Below, piece after piece: positions 36,392 through 44,687 of a stretch of 64,000 nt of DNA. The position numbers and the translations under genes were made by a program. How positions within the stretch are numbered: the first letter of the stretch is position 1; the number at the start of each line of letters is the position of its first letter. The notes under the pieces were generated by a model that had not been told where the DNA came from, ran no database searches, and was given only the letters and a program-made list of their open reading frames with translations. The stretch lies in contig NZ_CP034328.1 in the NCBI RefSeq assembly GCF_003940805.1, positions 3,534,001 to 3,598,000 of the forward strand, given 5' to 3'. Origin of the DNA: Tabrizicola piscis (lineage in GTDB: Bacteria > Pseudomonadota > Alphaproteobacteria > Rhodobacterales > Rhodobacteraceae).

Positions 36392-37771
36392 TCAGCAGTT
36401 CGGGACGTTGACCGCCAGACCGCCAAGGCTGGTTTCCTTGTACTTCTCGTGCATGTCGCGGCCCGTTTGCCGCATCGTTTCGATGCAGACGTCGAGGCTG
36501 ACCAGATGCTGACCATCGCCACGCATCGACAGGCTGGCAGCCGAAACGGCCTTGATGGCGCCAAGGCCATTGCGTTCGATGCAGGGCACCTGCACCAGCC
36601 CCTTTACGGGATCGCAGGTCATGCCAAGGTGGTGCTCCAGGGCGATTTCGGCGGCGTTCTCCACCTGTTCGGGTGTCCCCCCAAGCACTGCGGCCAGACC
36701 TGCCGCGCCCATTGCGGCGGCGGAACCCACTTCGGCCTGGCAGCCGCATTCGGCACCCGAGATGCTGGCGTTGTGCTTGCAAAGCCCGCCGATTGCCGCG
36801 GCAGTCAGCAGGAAATCGCCGATCCGGGCCACAGACGCGCCGGGCACGTGATCAAGGTAGTAGCGCAGGACTGCCGGCACCACGCCCGCCGCGCCATTGG
36901 TGGGCGCGGTCACGACCTGGCCGCCGGCGGCGTTTTCTTCGTTCACGGCCATCGCGTAAAGCGACATCCAGTCGTTGATCGTATGCGGCGCGGTCATGTT
37001 CAGCCCACGCTCGGCCATCAGGGCGTCATGGATCCCCTTGGCGCGCCTGCGGACCTTGAGACCGCCGGGCAGGATCCCGGTGCCCTTCATGCCGCGGTCG
37101 ATACAGTCGTTCATCACCTGCCAAAGCCGCGCGATCCCGGCGTCGAGTTCGGCGGCGGTGCGGAAGCGCAGTTCGTTCTGGCGTTTCATCTGAGCGATGC
37201 TCAGGCGCGAGGCATTGGCCATCTGCAGCATTTCGGCTGCGGTCTCGAACGGAAAGGGCACATCGGCCCGGGCCTTGGATTTCGTGCCGCCGGCTTCGGT
37301 CAGTTCCTCCGCTGTCAGCACGAACCCCCCGCCGATGGAGTAGTAGGTTTCCTCCAGGATCACGTCGCCTTGCGCGTCGGTCGCGCGCAGGATCATGCCG
37401 TTGGCATGGCCGGGCAGGGCGGGGCCGTAGTCGAACTGCAGGTCGCGGCCGGGATCGAACACAAGCGGGCGCAGGCCGGGCGCTTCGATCACGCCGGTGC
37501 TTTTGATCTGGGCAAGGGCGGCGTCGGCCTTTTCCGCGTCATAGGTGGCGGGTTCGAACCCGGCGAGGCCAAGGATCGTGGCGCGGTCGGTGGCATGACC
37601 GACCCCGGTGAAGGCCAATGACCCGTGAAGCGAGGCGCGCAGGCCATGGGCATGGAACGGCGAGGCGCGCAGCCGGTCAAGAAAGCGGGCGGCGGCGACC
37701 ATCGGGCCCATGGTGTGGCTGGACGACGGGCCGATGCCGACCTTGAACATGTCGAAGACGGAAAGGAACAT
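36392..37771 (-). CDS. sdaA: L-serine ammonia-lyase (iron-sulphur type)
   Basis: 459 residues, single-chain bacterial type. The N-terminal beta domain starts [24 protein letters not shown] and the catalytic domain has [19 protein letters not shown], with Cys residues for the oxygen-labile 4Fe-4S cluster, and [18 protein letters not shown]. It deaminates L-serine to pyruvate. Its ATG overlaps the stop of the upstream GST gene by one base (TGATG). Confidence 0.96.
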   Translation of the reverse strand: MFLSVFDMFKVGIGPSSSHTMGPMVAAARFLDRLRASPFHAHGLRASLHGSLAFTGVGHATDRATILGLAGFEPATYDAEKADAALAQIKSTGVIEAPGLRPLVFDPGRDLQFDYGPALPGHANGMILRATDAQGDVILEETYYSIGGGFVLTAEELTEAGGTKSKARADVPFPFETAAEMLQMANASRLSIAQMKRQNELRFRTAAELDAGIARLWQVMNDCIDRGMKGTGILPGGLKVRRRAKGIHDALMAERGLNMTAPHTINDWMSLYAMAVNEENAAGGQVVTAPTNGAAGVVPAVLRYYLDHVPGASVARIGDFLLTAAAIGGLCKHNASISGAECGCQAEVGSAAAMGAAGLAAVLGGTPEQVENAAEIALEHHLGMTCDPVKGLVQVPCIERNGLGAIKAVSAASLSMRGDGQHLVSLDVCIETMRQTGRDMHEKYKETSLGGLAVNVPNC

Positions 37772-38436
37772 CAGACCCTCGGATCAGTGAAGGGGGTTGG
37801 GCCAAGGCCGTCGGCCTTTGCCACGCGCAGGGCGGCGGGGCGGGCTTCATGGGCGGCAAGAACGGCGCGCAGGTTCGGAAACCCGGCAAGGTCAAGGCCG
37901 TAGGGCGCGGGTGGCAACAGGATCAGCCAGCGGACGAGGATGCCGATGTAATAGCCCAGCACGCCCGGCTGTTCTGCCGACAGCCAGCGCGGGTGGCGGG
38001 CGGCGATCAGCGCCTCGATCAGGCCAAGGCGGGCGATGATCTGGTCATGCGCTGCGGCGCGTGCGGCGTCGGTGTTCGCCTCGCCTGCCGGGCGGTGGGG
38101 GTAAAACAGCGCAAGGGCCGCCGTATGCAGCGCGTTCGAGGTGAAGAACAGCCAGGACAGGAAGGCCGCGCGGTCGGGGTCCTGCGGGCCGGGACCAAGC
38201 TGCCCGGTCCGGTCGACCAGCCACAGCAGGATCGCGCCGGTTTCGAACATCGGCCCGTCGTCGGTTTCCAGCGCCGGGATCAGGCCCACCGGGTTCACTT
38301 GCCGATACTCAGGCGAGGCAAGCGCCCCGCCTTCGATATCGGTCATGGCGATGGTGTGGGGCAGGCCAAGCTCTTCCAGCGCCAGCCGGACGATGGTCGA
38401 GGCGAAGTCGGGGGCGTGGTGAAGCGTCAGGGTCAT
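37771..38436 (-). CDS. Glutathione S-transferase family protein, copy 2 of tandem pair
   Basis: 221 residues. The thioredoxin-like N-domain has LHHAPDFASTIVRLALEELGLPH with Ser13 or Thr14 in the place of the catalytic residue, NPVGLIPALET (cis-Pro loop) and FETGAILLWL (Glu-Thr binding the glutathione gamma-glutamyl group). The helical C-domain follows. Overlaps by 4 bp with the upstream GST gene. Substrate unknown; the link to sdaA is not understood. Confidence 0.88.
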   Translation of the reverse strand: MTLTLHHAPDFASTIVRLALEELGLPHTIAMTDIEGGALASPEYRQVNPVGLIPALETDDGPMFETGAILLWLVDRTGQLGPGPQDPDRAAFLSWLFFTSNALHTAALALFYPHRPAGEANTDAARAAAHDQIIARLGLIEALIAARHPRWLSAEQPGVLGYYIGILVRWLILLPPAPYGLDLAGFPNLRAVLAAHEARPAALRVAKADGLGPTPFTDPRV

Positions 38437-39116
38437 AGCACGCTGCCTTCCGGGGGGTTGGGCTGTTCAGGCCGGGTAAAGGGGTGGGGGCCCAGACCTT
38501 CGGCCCGGGCGATGACAGGGGTTTCTACCCGTGCCTCCTGCGCCTTGGCCAGTGCCAGAAGGGCGGGGTAGGCGGCAAGGTCGAACCAGGCCGGGGCGTC
38601 AGGCGGATAAAGCGCGGACCAGCGGGTCAGGGCGAGGGCATAGACGCCAAGCGGCTTGGCGGCGGCGAACAGCCCGGGGTGCTGGCGGGCGGCGCTGTCA
38701 AGCAGGGCGAAGTGGCCCCGCATCCGTGCGGCCAGAATTTCCTGGTGGGCCGGATGCGCCTCGGTCGGGCAATATTGGTGGGGGTAGAAGATCTGCCGCA
38801 GGTCGGCATGGGCGGTATTTGACAGGAAGAACAGCCATTTCAGGAAGATCGGTCGATCATGGTCCATGGCGGCCGGGCCAAGCTGGTGCCTATCCGACAG
38901 CCACAGCAGGATCGCCCCGGTTTCCGAGATCGGGCCCAGAGGCGTCTCCAAGGTGGGGATCAGGCCGGTCGGGTTCAGCCTGCGGTAGGCCGGCCCGTCC
39001 TGCTGGCGGGTGGCGCGGTCCACAAGGGCCGTGCGATAGGGGATGCCCGCCCCGTCAAGCACAAGGCGGACGATCAGCGACGCATTGTCCGGGGCATAGT
39101 GCAGCAGATACATCAT
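38433..39116 (-). CDS. Glutathione S-transferase family protein, copy 1 of tandem pair
   Basis: 227 residues starting MMYLLHYAPDNASLIVRLVLDGAGIPY, with NPTGLIPTLETPLGPISETGAILLWLSD as the glutathione site. It resembles the next gene over the whole length (APDxAS, LIPxLET, ETGAILLWL, the C-terminal EGLGPHPFT), so the pair arose by duplication. Two ATG codons (39116, 39113) are possible starts. First gene of a three-gene operon ending in sdaA. Confidence 0.87.
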   Translation of the reverse strand: MMYLLHYAPDNASLIVRLVLDGAGIPYRTALVDRATRQQDGPAYRRLNPTGLIPTLETPLGPISETGAILLWLSDRHQLGPAAMDHDRPIFLKWLFFLSNTAHADLRQIFYPHQYCPTEAHPAHQEILAARMRGHFALLDSAARQHPGLFAAAKPLGVYALALTRWSALYPPDAPAWFDLAAYPALLALAKAQEARVETPVIARAEGLGPHPFTRPEQPNPPEGSVL

Positions 39117-39284
39117 TGACCTTCGGCAATCGGGCCCAGCGTCTTTTCGGTCCAGCTCAGGGCCAGTGTCTTTCGCGGAAGCCTTGCGCAAGTCTTGCCT
39201 TGCTGCAGGCCGAAAAGCGACCCCCGCGCTGTCATTCGCGCGGTCGCCCGCCCCGGCACGACGCACTCCCGTCAAGAACCGCCG

Positions 39285-39300
39285 TTAACTGGCTGTAAAC
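39285..39300. promoter_or_regulatory. CtrA-like box before the EF-hand gene (TTAA-N7-TAAAC)
   Basis: TTAACTGGCTGTAAAC matches TTAA-N7-TTAAC with one mismatch and lies 45 bp before the EF-hand protein start, where a regulator of that promoter would bind. Single weak match. Confidence 0.3.
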
Positions 39301-39344
39301 CTTGCCTGGGGCAGAGTTTGACCGGCGCAGGCAAGGAGAGGGTC

Positions 39345-39887
39345 ATGGTCAAGCTGGTGGTATCAGCGTTCCTGCTTTTGATGGTCATGATGCAGTCCGC
39401 GCGCGCAGACACGGATGGCCCGCTGGCCGAGGCGATGCGCAAGGACCCCGCCCGGTTCCAGGCGATGGCCGAGGATGTGATCGCCGGCTATGGCGGCCCG
39501 TCCGGGCTGACCCCTGCGGGGATCGAGGATCATGTAGCGCTGGAACGGGCCGCGGCCCGCGCATCGGCGATGCGCCGGTTTCTGGCCATGGACCTGAACA
39601 ATGACGGTGCCGTCGAAAGGGCTGAGCTTGCCGTCATCCTGCGCGCGGCCAGCGCCACCTCGCGTGGACGGCTGGAACGACAGTTCGCCGCCGCCGACAG
39701 CGACAGGGACGACCGGGTGTCTGCGTCCGAAATCCGGGCGGAAGGTCAGGCCGCTGCCCTGCGCGCCCTGACCGAGGCTGAGGCGGCCATTTTGCGGGCA
39801 CTGATGACCCTTGACGCGGACAAGGACGGGGCCTTGCGGGCGGACGAATTCCGCATGGCCGTGAAGCTTCTGGATGAGGTGACCTGA
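39345..39887 (+). CDS. Secreted EF-hand calcium-binding protein
   Basis: 180 residues with signal peptide MVKLVVSAFLLLMVMMQSARA. Three canonical 12-residue EF loops are visible: DLNNDGAVERAE (83-94), DSDRDDRVSASE (118-129) and DADKDGALRADE (157-168), each with Asp at 1, 3, 5 and Glu at 12. Spacing of about 37 residues suggests one pair plus a third or a degenerate fourth hand. It would act in the periplasm or outside. GGAGAG precedes the ATG. Function unknown. Confidence 0.85.
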   Translation: MVKLVVSAFLLLMVMMQSARADTDGPLAEAMRKDPARFQAMAEDVIAGYGGPSGLTPAGIEDHVALERAAARASAMRRFLAMDLNNDGAVERAELAVILRAASATSRGRLERQFAAADSDRDDRVSASEIRAEGQAAALRALTEAEAAILRALMTLDADKDGALRADEFRMAVKLLDEVT

Positions 39888-39900
39888 CCGTTTTCCTGGA

Positions 39901-39922
39901 TGCCCGCGCCCGACGCGGGGGC
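39901..39922 (+). terminator. Hairpin after the EF-hand gene
   Basis: CCCGCG pairs with CGCGGG around a CCCGA loop, shortly after the stop codon; no T-tract. A weak terminator or stabilising stem. Confidence 0.35.
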
Positions 39923-40019
39923 AACACTCGCCCTTGCTTCTGGCTGCCAGAGTGGCGAGAACCCTCTCGCCCTTGGGTAACCTTTGCGTTATGCCGGGGA
40001 AAAAGAGGGGAGTGCTGCC

Positions 40020-40808
40020 ATGACTGCCGAGCTTTCGCCCATCGACAAGGCCAAGTATGCCGCTGCCCGCAAATCGGTGGATTTCGTCGAAAACGGGATG
40101 AAGCTGGGACTGGGGACCGGGTCCACTGCGGCCTGGATGGTGCGGTGCCTTGCCGAACGCATCCGGAACGAGGGGCTCAAGGTCACGGGCGTCGCCACTT
40201 CCAGCCGGACGGCAGACCTTGCGCGCGAATTGGGTGTGCCGATCGTGGGCATGGACGATGTGAAATGGCTGGACCTGACGATCGACGGCGCGGATGAGTT
40301 TGACCCGAACCTGAACCTGATAAAGGGCGGCGGGGCGGCGCTCTTGCAGGAAAAGATTGTCGCCACGGCGTCGGACCGGATGATCGTGATCGCCGATGCG
40401 GCAAAGGAAGTGGCGCAGCTGGGCGCCTTCCCGTTGCCGGTCGAAGTGGTCCCCTTTGGCTGGCGGACCACCATGGCCCTGATCGAGGAAACGCTTTACA
40501 GCCTTGACGTGCTGAACCGCGAGGTGGCGCTGCGGATGGACGAATCCCGCCCGCTCAAGACCGATGAAGGCAACTTCATCCTCGACCTGAACCTGCGCCG
40601 CATCGGCAACCCGCGCCAGCTGGCGCTGGTGCTCAACCAGATCCCCGGCGTGGTCGAGAACGGGCTTTTCATCGACATCTGCGATATCGTGGTGATCGGC
40701 AACGGGGACGGGCGCGTGACTGTGCGCGACATCAACTCGGGCCGGGTCGAGGATGGCTCGGTCGATCTGGCGCAAAGCGCCAATATCTTCGCAGACTTGG
40801 GAGAATGA
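40020..40808 (+). CDS. rpiA: Ribose-5-phosphate isomerase A
   Basis: 262 residues. LGLGTGSTAAWMV (substrate phosphate loop), TIDGADEFDPNLNLIKGGGAALLQEKIVA (catalytic Asp/Glu/Lys region) and GNFILDLNL near the C-terminus are the RpiA signatures. It interconverts ribose-5-phosphate and ribulose-5-phosphate. AGAGGGGA precedes the ATG. Translationally coupled to gor downstream. Confidence 0.97.
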   Translation: MTAELSPIDKAKYAAARKSVDFVENGMKLGLGTGSTAAWMVRCLAERIRNEGLKVTGVATSSRTADLARELGVPIVGMDDVKWLDLTIDGADEFDPNLNLIKGGGAALLQEKIVATASDRMIVIADAAKEVAQLGAFPLPVEVVPFGWRTTMALIEETLYSLDVLNREVALRMDESRPLKTDEGNFILDLNLRRIGNPRQLALVLNQIPGVVENGLFIDICDIVVIGNGDGRVTVRDINSGRVEDGSVDLAQSANIFADLGE

Positions 40809-40812
40809 CTCT

Positions 40813-42171
40813 TTGACTTTCGACTACGATCTTTTCGTCATCGGCGGCGGGTCCGGCGGTGTGCGTGCCGCGCGTGTCGCCGCGGGCGAATACGGGGCAA
40901 CCGTTGGGCTGGCCGAGGAAAGCCGCATGGGTGGCACTTGTGTCATCCGGGGCTGCGTGCCGAAAAAGCTGATGGTTTTTGCCAGCGGTTTTCCCGCAGC
41001 GTTCGAGGATGCCCGGTCCTACGGCTGGAACGTGTCTGCCCCCAGCTTTGACTGGACCGCCTTCCGCACCCGGCTTGAGTCAGAGCTTGACCGCTTGGAA
41101 GGCGCCTATCGCACGACGCTGACCAACGCCGGCGTCACCATCCATGACGCGCGGGCCACAGTGGTTGACGCCCACCGCGTGCGTCTGGCCAGCGGGCAGG
41201 AATACACGGCAAAGCACATCCTGATCGCCACGGGCGGGCGCGTCTTCGTGCCGGATATCCCGGGGGCAGAGCATGCCGTAACGTCGAACGAGATGTTCCA
41301 TCTTGACCACCTGCCCAAGCGCGCGCTGGTGGTTGGCGGCGGCTATATCGCCAGCGAATTTGCCTGCATTCTGAACGGCCTGGGCGTCAAGGTGTGCCAG
41401 TTCTACCGCGGTGCGCAGATCTTGCGCGGCTTTGACGACGAAGCGCGCGGCCATGTGGCAAATGCGATGCGCGCCGACGGGATCGACATTCACTGCGGCA
41501 CCGATGTGATGCGGCTGGAAAAGACCGGGTCCGGCATCCGCGCTGTCGCCACCGACGGGACGGAAAGCGAATTTGATCTGGTCTTGTACGCCACCGGGCG
41601 GCGTCCCAACACCGAGGGCCTCGGGCTTGAGGCTTTGGGCGTCGCGCTGGGCCGTCAGGGGCAGATCGTGGTGGACCGGTTCAGCCAGACGGCGGTCCCC
41701 TCGATCTTCGCGGTGGGGGATGTGACCGGCCGCATCAACCTCACCCCGGTCGCAATCCGTGAAGGGCACGCCTTTGCCGACACGGTCTTCGGGGGCAAGC
41801 CGACAGCCTTTGACCACGACCTTGTCGCCTCGGCCGTGTTCACCCAGCCCGAGATGGGCTCTGTCGGGCTGTCCGAGGAAGCGGCACGCGACCAAGAGCC
41901 GATTGAAGTCTACTCCACCGCCTTCCGCCCGATGAAGACGGCCTTTGCCGGGCGCCCGGACCGGGTGTTGATGAAGCTGATCGTCAGCCAGGCCAACCGC
42001 AAGGTGCTGGGGTGCCACATCGTCGCGCCCGAAGCGGGCGAACTGATCCAGCTGGCGGCCATAGCGATCCGGATGGGGGCGACCAAGGAAGATTTCGACC
42101 GCACCTGTGCGGTGCATCCCACCATGGCCGAAGAGCTGGTAACGATGCGAAAGCCGACAAGAAGCGCCTGA
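40813..42171 (+). CDS. gor: Glutathione-disulfide reductase
   Basis: 452 residues. FAD motif FVIGGGSGGVRAARVAA at the N-terminus, the redox-active disulphide in GGTCVIRGCVPKKL, an NADPH-binding VVGGGYIASEFA, IFAVGDVTGR and the C-terminal catalytic CAVHPTMAEEL (His-Pro, Glu). The start is taken as TTG at 40813 (MTFDYDLFVIGG) because it lies 4 bp after the rpiA stop and 8 bp after GGGAGA; no ATG fits. It keeps glutathione reduced with NADPH. Confidence 0.95.
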   Translation: MTFDYDLFVIGGGSGGVRAARVAAGEYGATVGLAEESRMGGTCVIRGCVPKKLMVFASGFPAAFEDARSYGWNVSAPSFDWTAFRTRLESELDRLEGAYRTTLTNAGVTIHDARATVVDAHRVRLASGQEYTAKHILIATGGRVFVPDIPGAEHAVTSNEMFHLDHLPKRALVVGGGYIASEFACILNGLGVKVCQFYRGAQILRGFDDEARGHVANAMRADGIDIHCGTDVMRLEKTGSGIRAVATDGTESEFDLVLYATGRRPNTEGLGLEALGVALGRQGQIVVDRFSQTAVPSIFAVGDVTGRINLTPVAIREGHAFADTVFGGKPTAFDHDLVASAVFTQPEMGSVGLSEEAARDQEPIEVYSTAFRPMKTAFAGRPDRVLMKLIVSQANRKVLGCHIVAPEAGELIQLAAIAIRMGATKEDFDRTCAVHPTMAEELVTMRKPTRSA

Positions 42172-42260
42172 GAAGAAACGTGACTGTGGCATGATGGCCG
42201 CTTGATTTCCGGCCCATGATGACCAGCTAAAGCAAGACGCGAATAGAGAGGTTCTGATCA

Positions 42261-43455
42261 ATGGCAGGAAGTGGCGGTCCGTGGGGCGGCGGTGGCGGCC
42301 CGGGCGGTGACGACCGGAACAAGGGCAACGGCGATGATGATGATCGTCGGGGCGGGCGGCGCGGCGAAACCGGGCCCCAGATCCCCGAGATCGACCAGCT
42401 GGTGAAGCGCGGGCAGGAACAGCTGCGCGTGCTGATGGGCGGGCGCGGTCGCGGCGGCATGGGTGGCGGTGGCGGCCCGGGCAGCAGCGGTGGCCAGGGT
42501 GGCCCGGTGATCACGCGGCAGGGGTTGGCACTTGGCGCGCTGGCGCTGGTGGCGATCTGGTCGTTCATGTCCTTCTACACCGTGCGGCCGGAAGAACGGT
42601 CGGTCGAACTGTTTCTGGGCGAAAGCTCCGGCATCGGGAATCCGGGCCTGAACTTCGCGCCATGGCCCGTCGTGACCTATGAGAAGGTTCAGGTGACCGG
42701 CGAAAGGACGACGGAAATCGGCACGGGTGAGGCTGGCAGCGAAAGCGGGCTGATGCTGACGCGTGACCAGAACATCGTCGATATCGGCTTCCAGGTGGTC
42801 TGGAACATCGCCGATCCGGAACAGTACCTCTTCAACCTCGCCGACCCGGAAGATACGATCCGCGCCGTCAGCGAAAGCGCGATGCGCGATATCGTCGCCC
42901 GCTCGGAACTGTCGCCGATCCTGAACCGCGACCGGGGCGTCATTGCCGCCGACGTGCAGTCTCAGGTGCAGGCGACGCTGGACAGCTACAATGCCGGGAT
43001 CAGCGTGATCCGCGTCAACCTGCAGCGCGCCCAGCCCCCGCGTGAGGTGCTTGACGCCTTCCGCGAAGTGCAGGCCGCGCAGCAGCAGCGCGATACGCTG
43101 GAAAGCGAAGCCGACGCCTATGCCAACCGGGTGACCGCTGGCGCGCGCGGTGCCCGCCGCCCAGCTTCTGGAAGAGGCCGAGGCGTACCGCGCTCAGGCC
43201 GTCAACGCAGCCCAGGGTGAAGCCGCACGCTTCATCAGCGTCTATGACGAATATATCAAGGCCCCCGAAGTGACCCGACGCAGACTGTATCTGGAGACGA
43301 TGGAACGCGTCTTCAGCGGCATGAACAAGGTCATCCTTGACGGCGTGTCCGGCGGTGAGGCGGGTCAGGGCGTCGTTCCCTTCCTGCCACTCAATGAACT
43401 TGGCCGTGCCGCGGCAGCCCCCGCTGCCGGAACCACGACGGGAGGGACCAACTGA
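42261..43455 (+). pseudogene. hflK: hflK, FtsH protease modulator subunit, interrupted by a +1 frameshift
   Basis: The reading frame from the ATG at 42261 encodes a Gly-rich N-terminus, a membrane helix (GLALGALALVAIWSFMSFY) and the SPFH domain, then loses homology after RVTAGARGA near 43150. Homology resumes at once in the +1 frame (AAQLLEEAEAYRAQAVNAAQGEAARF...) and runs to the stop at 43455, one base before hflC. Removing one base in the C-rich run 43153-43162 restores an intact protein of about 397 residues. Either a real mutation or a sequencing error; everything else, including the ribosome-binding site AGAGAGG, is intact. Confidence 0.85.
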
Positions 43456-44357
43456 TGCGTGCGATGTATGTGATTCCAGCCGTCGTGCTGGTGCTGGGTG
43501 TGCTGTTGTCTTCGGTCTTCATCGTCGATGAACGCAAGAAGGCGCTGGTGCTGCAATTTGGTCAGGTGACTCAGGTCAAGGAAGAACCCGGCCTTGGCTT
43601 CAAGCTGCCGCTGATCCAGGAAGTGGTGTATTACGAAGACCGCATCCTTGGTCTGCCGACGACGCCGATCGAAGTCACCATGCTGGATGACCGCCGTCTG
43701 GTGGTCGATGCCTTCGCCCGCTGGCGGATCACCGATCTGATCCGCTTCCGCGAAGCGGTGGGCACCGGGGCCGAAGCGCAGGCGCTGCGGCGTCTGGAAA
43801 GCATCGTGAACCCGGCCATTCAGGAAGTGCTGGGTTCGGTCCCGTCGAACCGGGTGCTTTCGGAAGACCGGACAGCGTTGATGAACCAGATCCGCGACAT
43901 CGCCCGCCGGCAAGCCGCGAACCTGGGGATCGAGGTTGTGGACGTCCGCCTGACCCGCACCGATCTGCCCGAGCAGAACCTTGATGCGACCTTCAACCGG
44001 ATGCGCGCCGAACGTCAGCGCGAAGCCGCGGACGAGATCGCGCGCGGTGGTGAAGCCGCGCAAAGGGTGCGGGCAACGGCAGACCGGACGGTGGTGGAAC
44101 TGACGTCGGACGCCCGGCGCCAGGCCGAAGTGATCCGGGGTGAGGCTGACGCAGAACGCAACGGCATCCTTGCCGGCGCTTTCGGCCGTGACCCCGAGTT
44201 CTTCTCGTTCATCCGGTCGCTGACCGCCTACGAAGCCTCGCTGCGGGGCGAAAACTCCAGCATCGTGATGCAGCCCGACAGCGAGTTCTTCAACTACCTG
44301 CGGTCGGAAATCGCGCCAGTGGACCGGCCCGTGGAAACCGCGCCAGTCGCGCCATGA
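43455..44357 (+). CDS. hflC: Protease modulator HflC
   Basis: 300 residues. A single N-terminal membrane helix (YVIPAVVLVLGVLLSSVFIV), then the SPFH/band 7 domain (DERKKALVLQFGQVTQVKEEPGLGFKLPLIQEVVYYEDRI) and a coiled coil rich in Arg/Glu (RMRAERQREAADEIARGGEAAQRV). It forms a membrane complex with HflK around FtsH. Its ATG overlaps the hflK stop (TGATG). Confidence 0.96.
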   Translation: MRAMYVIPAVVLVLGVLLSSVFIVDERKKALVLQFGQVTQVKEEPGLGFKLPLIQEVVYYEDRILGLPTTPIEVTMLDDRRLVVDAFARWRITDLIRFREAVGTGAEAQALRRLESIVNPAIQEVLGSVPSNRVLSEDRTALMNQIRDIARRQAANLGIEVVDVRLTRTDLPEQNLDATFNRMRAERQREAADEIARGGEAAQRVRATADRTVVELTSDARRQAEVIRGEADAERNGILAGAFGRDPEFFSFIRSLTAYEASLRGENSSIVMQPDSEFFNYLRSEIAPVDRPVETAPVAP

Positions 44358-44542
44358 GCCTGGTGGCGCTGGCAATCGGATTGGTTCTTGTGGTCGAGGG
44401 GCTGGCGCTTGCGCTGGCCCCTCGGCGCATGGAGGACGCGTTGCGCGCGCTTGCCGCGTTAAGCCAGGACCAGCGTCGGGCCATCGGCCTTGCGGCACTG
44501 GCGATCGGGGTCTTGCTGGTCTGGTTGTCGCGCACGGCATGA
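44354..44542 (+). CDS. DUF2065 small membrane protein (YjeT type)
   Basis: 62 residues, two membrane helices, with the family pattern ALALAPRRMEDALRALAALSQDQRRAIGLAALAIGVLLVW. It overlaps hflC by 4 bp. The hflK-hflC-DUF2065 order is conserved across proteobacteria, which suggests a link to FtsH regulation, but the function is not known. Confidence 0.9.
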   Translation: MSLVALAIGLVLVVEGLALALAPRRMEDALRALAALSQDQRRAIGLAALAIGVLLVWLSRTA

Positions 44543-44687
44543 CAAATGCCTTCACTTCCCCTTGAGGGCGCATGTCGGGGTTTGCATTGTCCGCGCGCAT
44601 CACTAACTGTTCGCCATATCCAGTCATGGCCTGCCGGAGACGATCCCCGGCCAACCCGTGACGGTCCGTTGAACAGGAGTTCGCATC

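Noticed and set aside
44543..44687. Heat-shock promoter before the DegP-like gene (CTTGAGG near 44561)
   Set aside because: A -35-like element is present but no acceptable -10 box follows at the right distance.
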